From: Magnaporthiopsis rhizophila
Lineage: Eukaryota; Ascomycota; Sordariomycetes; Magnaporthales; Magnaporthaceae
Assembly (NCBI GenBank): GCA_003049465.1
Contig: PYSS01000018.1
Coordinates: 314,792 to 378,791, forward strand
DNA: 64,000 nt
Direction of reading: 5' to 3'
Position numbers and translations under genes: made by a program. The notes under the pieces are model-generated. The model had not been told where the DNA came from, ran no database searches, and saw nothing but the letters and a program-made list of their open reading frames with translations. Positions within the stretch are counted from its first letter, which is position 1. Every line of letters begins with the position of its first letter. This document shows positions 59,872 to 64,000 of the stretch, in pieces.

Positions 59872-60332
59872 ATGACTTCTCAATCCAAAGGTAGGACTCT
59901 CTCGATGATCCCGCCGGATCCCCAGTGAAGATATTGCTAATTTACCAAGCGTGAGCTATATTCCTCACAGCTTACGCAACGACGAAACCAATATATCGTG
60001 TTTCTGAGGGGAGAAGGAGGAGAGAGAGTCGGGTGTTTTTTTCCTCCCTGGGGGGGTTTTTATACCGCACCTACTTAGCTTACACGCGACGTTCGCATGG
60101 GCTAACAACAAAAAAAACCTACGAACTTTTTAGGTCCGTCCTCGCCACGGTTGCCAGTCAACCTTTGGCGCCATCGAGCTCCCTCTCCCCAGCCCCGCGC
60201 CATCGAAATGACGACCTGATGTTCCGACATCCGAAGCTTCGCAAAAGCCAAACACCACAGAGGGCACACACAACCAGCCGGATGAGCAAAAGACAGATGA
60301 TTCGAGCATGGGCCGAGACTGTGCTGCTGTAG
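59872..60332 (+). CDS. Possible small basic protein with one intron
   Basis: A start in a CT-rich leader (about 59,340-59,870) opens a 19-nt exon encoding MTSQSK (59,872-59,890). An 80-nt intron with donor GTAGGA, branch-like GCTAAT and acceptor CACAG follows, then exon 59,971-60,332. The product would be 126 residues and strongly basic, ending SKRQMIRAWAETVLL. I know no family for it. The leader and intron look genuine; the second exon is of low complexity in places and may belong to an untranslated or differently framed transcript. Confidence 0.33.
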
Positions 60333-60672
60333 TGGGTGGCGTGGGGGTCAGGGTGGCATCTTGGGTTCGGTGGCTTAGAAAAACTGTATCTGTTCCATGG
60401 TCATCGAGACGCCCAAGAATAAAGTGTGCCCATCTCTTGCACGTCATGACCTGTTCTTAATCCACAGCTGCGCTTAGCCTTGTGGATGAACTGTGATGCT
60501 CATCCGCAAGACTCGCGATCAGTGCTTGACGGTAGGTTGTTGTGATGGAAGCCAAGTTCAGCCTTGTAGGGCGAAGAGTCAGGGGGCTGACTGTGGGTCA
60601 AACCCAAGTTGGCCGGATCCACGATGAATCCTTGCACCATAGTCAGGCTGATTGTATGGAATTTTCATCATT

Positions 60673-60744
60673 GGCCCTGTGGCCTAATGGTAAGGCGTTG
60701 CTTTCCGGTGGCAAAGATTTTGGGTTCGAGTCCCAACGGGGTCG
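60673..60744 (+). tRNA. tRNA-Arg (anticodon CCG)
   Basis: A complete cloverleaf without intron. The acceptor stem GGCCCTG pairs with CGGGGTC (two wobble pairs). The D arm carries the A box TGGCCTAATGGT. The anticodon stem TTGCT/GGCAA has loop TTCCGGT, so the anticodon is CCG, reading CGG codons. The T arm is TTGGG-TTCGAGT-CCCAA, and the discriminator base is G. A TTTTT Pol III terminator follows about 10 nt downstream. Confidence 0.96.
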
Positions 60745-61464
60745 GTTGACACAGATTTTTGCATACCTATTATTTGTTGGTATTGACAGAGCTTTCCCCC
60801 CTTCCATCTATCCATTGTCCCACCCTGTTTTCCCCTTATTGAATCTTGATGGAATGTTTCCGTGCCGACGAATGCGATCGTCGTCTCACTCCAAGATGGA
60901 GTCCTCGACGCAGTGGTCCGGCCGCTTGCACAAGATGCCAAACGTGAATGCAACATGCAGTCCTGCTGCCGCAGCATGCCCTCCCGTCCCGGCTGCCGGC
61001 GCAGCCCGGCACTCCCAATTGTTGACGTGCTTGCAGCATCGCGCCACCAGCTGCTCTCGCAGGCCGAGGGCGCAGACGGCGCCGCCCGGGGCTGTGCTGT
61101 TGTCGCTTGGCCCCCAGCTGGTTTTGATGGTTTGTTAGTGCGGGCCCTGTTGTCGTCTAGCTGCTGCTTTTTTTTTTCCTTTTTTTTTTTCCCCAAGGCT
61201 GGGATGTGTGGGTCGATGATATGCCGGGAGAGAGAAGAAAACGGAAACAGAGCAACTCACGAGCCGAGAAAGATGTAGTGCGAATTGCGCCCAATCAGCT
61301 CGCAGCGGCTGTTTCCACGGCTCGTCTCGTCGGCAGGACTCCCCTTGTCGAGAACGACGGCGGCGTCATTCAGTACCAGGCAGGCGGCGAGAGTGCACAA
61401 TATGCTTAGATGGCGCATTTTGCTTTCACGAGATGAAAATCATAATCGGGCGGAGTGAAGAACT

Positions 61465-61500
<36 letters not shown>

Positions 61501-64000
61501 CTGTTCGGCTCAATATGCCCTTTGAATGGCAGAAACAAACATAACTCGAGCAATCTCCTTCCTCGTGGACAGAATAAACACCCTAAGGAAAGAGAATCCC
61601 CGCGTCCACCGACGCACATACTGCTGGCTATTACTTTTGCAACCGAGATACCATATTCTCGAGACTAGGCCCGCGTGGACTCATGGCGGGCGATGTTGTC
61701 CATTCTATTCACAACACAAGAAAGGGGCTGGCAGACCAGCCTCGACCTGGACCCCCGAGCCCGTGCTGCATCCTTCACTTTGGACAATGTGCGGTTACAA
61801 GAATCCAGCAATGAGCAAACAACGCCACCTGAAGAAAAAACTCTATTGCTGCCCTCTCGGCGGCCAGAAGCAAGCACAACAAACCCCTCTCTCCACCCTC
61901 ATTTCCACCGCGAGAAAAAAAGGACCCAGCCCCTGAAACCTTCACGCTCCTCGCCTCGGTCCTTCCAATCACGCCGATGTCCACGTGAAAGAAAAAAACG
62001 CCAACAGACCTCCAGCTCAGCGGCGGGAGGTCTCGAGTCGGTCCGTTGGGGGCCGTAAAGGGAGGTCGGGCGCGTCCCCAGCCAACCAACCTACGCGTTT
62101 CCGCCCCCCTTCTCTCGGCTACACTACCCGGGGGCTTGCACCGTGACAACAACCACGGAGTTCACTATATCTCCTACGCGTCGTAGCATATGGGCCCCCA
62201 TTTTCTGGACCTTGCCGTTTGGGGACGTAAGACTCGAGATCGGATGGGGTGGGTGTGTGTGCGGGTGTGAAAGAGAAGGGAGAGAGAAACTTCACACACG
62301 CACACACACGCCTGCTGCGTTGTTCCTGCTTCGGATGCTTGTTTTATTGCAAGCTGTGCCGCTCGCTGGACATCATCATACCGACAGCCCGGGTTGGGAG
62401 GATGGCTGGGGTTTTTGGGAATGGCCAAGGGGACCCCAACCAACCAACCAACCCAAAGAGATGAGTGTTTTATGCCTTTCGACGCATCTTGTGTACCCGG
62501 GACATGTCAGCCGGTGTGCGGGATGCCGAGGACTTGGGCGGTGAGATGATGTGTACAAGGCATGTACAGTACAGAGATGAACGTGATTTGTAAGGTGTGG
62601 TGTAGGTGCAGACAAAAACATGTGAGGGACGAAAAAACTAAAAAAAAAAAAAAACTGCACAACTGCATGCATGACCCGCCCGCCCGGCCTTCCCTCGTCG
62701 TCGTCCGAAATGAGCAGCAAATACCAAGACATGCAGAGGCCGTGTTTGTGTCAGGGGGGACACATTTCCCCTGCAGGAACACATCGCCGCCAGCCGCAAG
62801 CGCGAGCCCGATCGTCCCCTAACGCACAAGATAGCTAGCCGTACCTAGGTAGACAGGCAGGCAGGTAGGGCAGGTACCTAGATGGAAAAATACGCGTAGA
62901 CGGACGGCATTGTACCATGCTTGCGGCTGTGCTGGCTTTTTTTTTGTCCGCCAGCTCATCAAAAACACCCACCCAGGCAAACAAAAAAAAAAAAAAAAAA
63001 AAAAAAAGAAGCCAGCAGGTCCAACGAGGAAAAGGGGCCCGGCTGGGTTAGCTCGCGGTACTTGTCTCTGCCTTACCTACCTACCCATGCAAAGGCCCTC
63101 GCATCCTACCTCTCTCTCTCTCCCTCACGCTGACTCGCGCCCTAGCGCCCGACTCGTTCAGCGCGCTTGTCCTCTTCCGCCGTTGCCGCTACTACAGTAC
63201 AACATCCAGGAAACGGGGTGGTGGTGGTGGTGTGTGTGTCTGCTTTTGTCCAAAGGGACGCGCGCGCGCGGGTCCTCTGCCTGCCCTCAGTCTCAGGTCT
63301 CACATTCTTCTTCTCCGAGTGGCTCCGTAGCCGCCCGCGAAGAGTAAAAAGTCAGACAGGAGGAGGAGGAATGAAGGGACGTGTGCTGGCATCGTGCATA
63401 TCCCTCTTTCGCACGCCCCATCCCTCCCCCATCGACCTACCTATCTGTCAGGGCCAGACCGCCCTCGTGTCCGCTGCCAACCACCCCATGTCACCTCCGT
63501 CTGGGTGTTGCAGTGCCAGCCAGCCCGCCCCTAGTCCAGTCACAGGCGGCGGGACATGTCGTCCTGACCTGGCACGTCCGGTCTCCACCCATCTACCATC
63601 CGTGTCCAGGTAAGTACCACCTACCTACGCATCGGGTAAAGCTAAGAAGCCAAGAGTGAAAGAAAATTCTGCATCGAGGACGATCCCGCTTACGGTCACC
63701 ACCTGGCCCCAGCCTTCCCAGAGCACCGCATCTTGGGCACCTCGACATAGTCCGTGGCAAGCTTTGGGTGGCATGCTTTGGTGGCCGTCTCTGCGCACGA
63801 TCGCCTACTATCCGGTAGCAAGAAAATGAAGCCCAACCAAAACACCAACGGAGGCGTATACAGATACAGCGTTGTATTTTTCAACAAAAGGATGTCGTAA
63901 AAGATAGTCGTAGCTCGTAGCGTCCAAATTCCTCCTGGATATAAATCTAATTCAACCCGCCAAGACGCGGTACCCAAGTCCCATCCATCCGTTTGTGCCC
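60745..64000. other. Gene-poor terminal region
   Basis: C/T-rich and A-rich stretches, with T or A runs at 61,467-61,500, 62,639-62,654 and 62,982-63,007, CA-rich DNA near 62,295 and ACCTAGGT motifs near 62,845-62,880. A 93-residue minus-strand frame (63,696-63,977) near the end is not supported. The region may be the upstream part of a gene outside the window. Confidence 0.45.

Noticed and set aside
63696..63977. 93-residue minus-strand frame near the window end
   Set aside because: No resemblance to a known family and no splice or leader signals; may be part of an untranslated region of a gene beyond the edge.

Overview
The window is nuclear DNA of a filamentous ascomycete, most likely a Sordariomycete. 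The evidence is genes with short introns (GTRAGT-like donors, CTAAC-like branch sites), pyrimidine-rich leaders, and protein-coding genes of clear Pezizomycotina type. All exon models below were read by eye from splice signals, reading phase and family resemblance; none has transcript support.

Layout. Positions 1-16,078 hold no gene I can support: a long non-coding tract rich in poly(A)/poly(T) runs and microsatellites, upstream of a GATA-factor gene of the NsdD/SUB-1 type (16,079-17,908, +). A second gene-free tract with three ambiguous or gap sites runs to about 25.4 kb. Then come glutamate-cysteine ligase (25,482-28,021, -) and the histone chaperone SPT16 (29,770-33,191, +), divergent and sharing a 1.75-kb promoter region. 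This pair is bracketed by two copies, in inverted orientation, of a 250-bp structured repeat with Pol III-like boxes. Next are a free methionine-R-sulfoxide reductase with a 5-nt exon (35,048 to about 35,875, -), a dienelactone-hydrolase family protein (36,536-37,542, +) and a secreted GH55-type beta-1,3-glucanase (38,013-40,608, +).

From 40.6 to 49.7 kb the sequence is decayed. It carries broken remnants of a GH18 chitinase (about 42.97-44.3 kb) and of a LysM-domain protein (about 46.2-46.7 kb), together with degenerate repeat fragments. A predicted membrane protein follows (49,792-50,640, -). Then there is a small transposon nest: a solo LTR with a perfect 5-bp target duplication at 51,434-51,908 and a second, 5'-truncated LTR. 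The 24-kDa complex I subunit (53,922-55,016, +) and a kelch-repeat protein (55,525-57,441, -, with a 5'-UTR intron) are convergent. The last 6 kb hold two weakly supported small genes, a tRNA-Arg(CCG) and CT-rich non-coding DNA.

The recognised genes do not form one pathway. GCL (glutathione synthesis) and the methionine-sulfoxide reductase both belong to thiol and oxidative-stress metabolism. GH55 and the GH18/LysM remnants concern beta-glucan and chitin. SPT16, complex I and NsdD are housekeeping or developmental genes. The most interesting items are the inverted, structure-conserving Pol III-like repeat pair, the 5-nt and 11-nt coding exons, the dispersed palindrome ACCTAGGT, the phased CCCACG array upstream of GCL, and the decayed chitinase/LysM locus.
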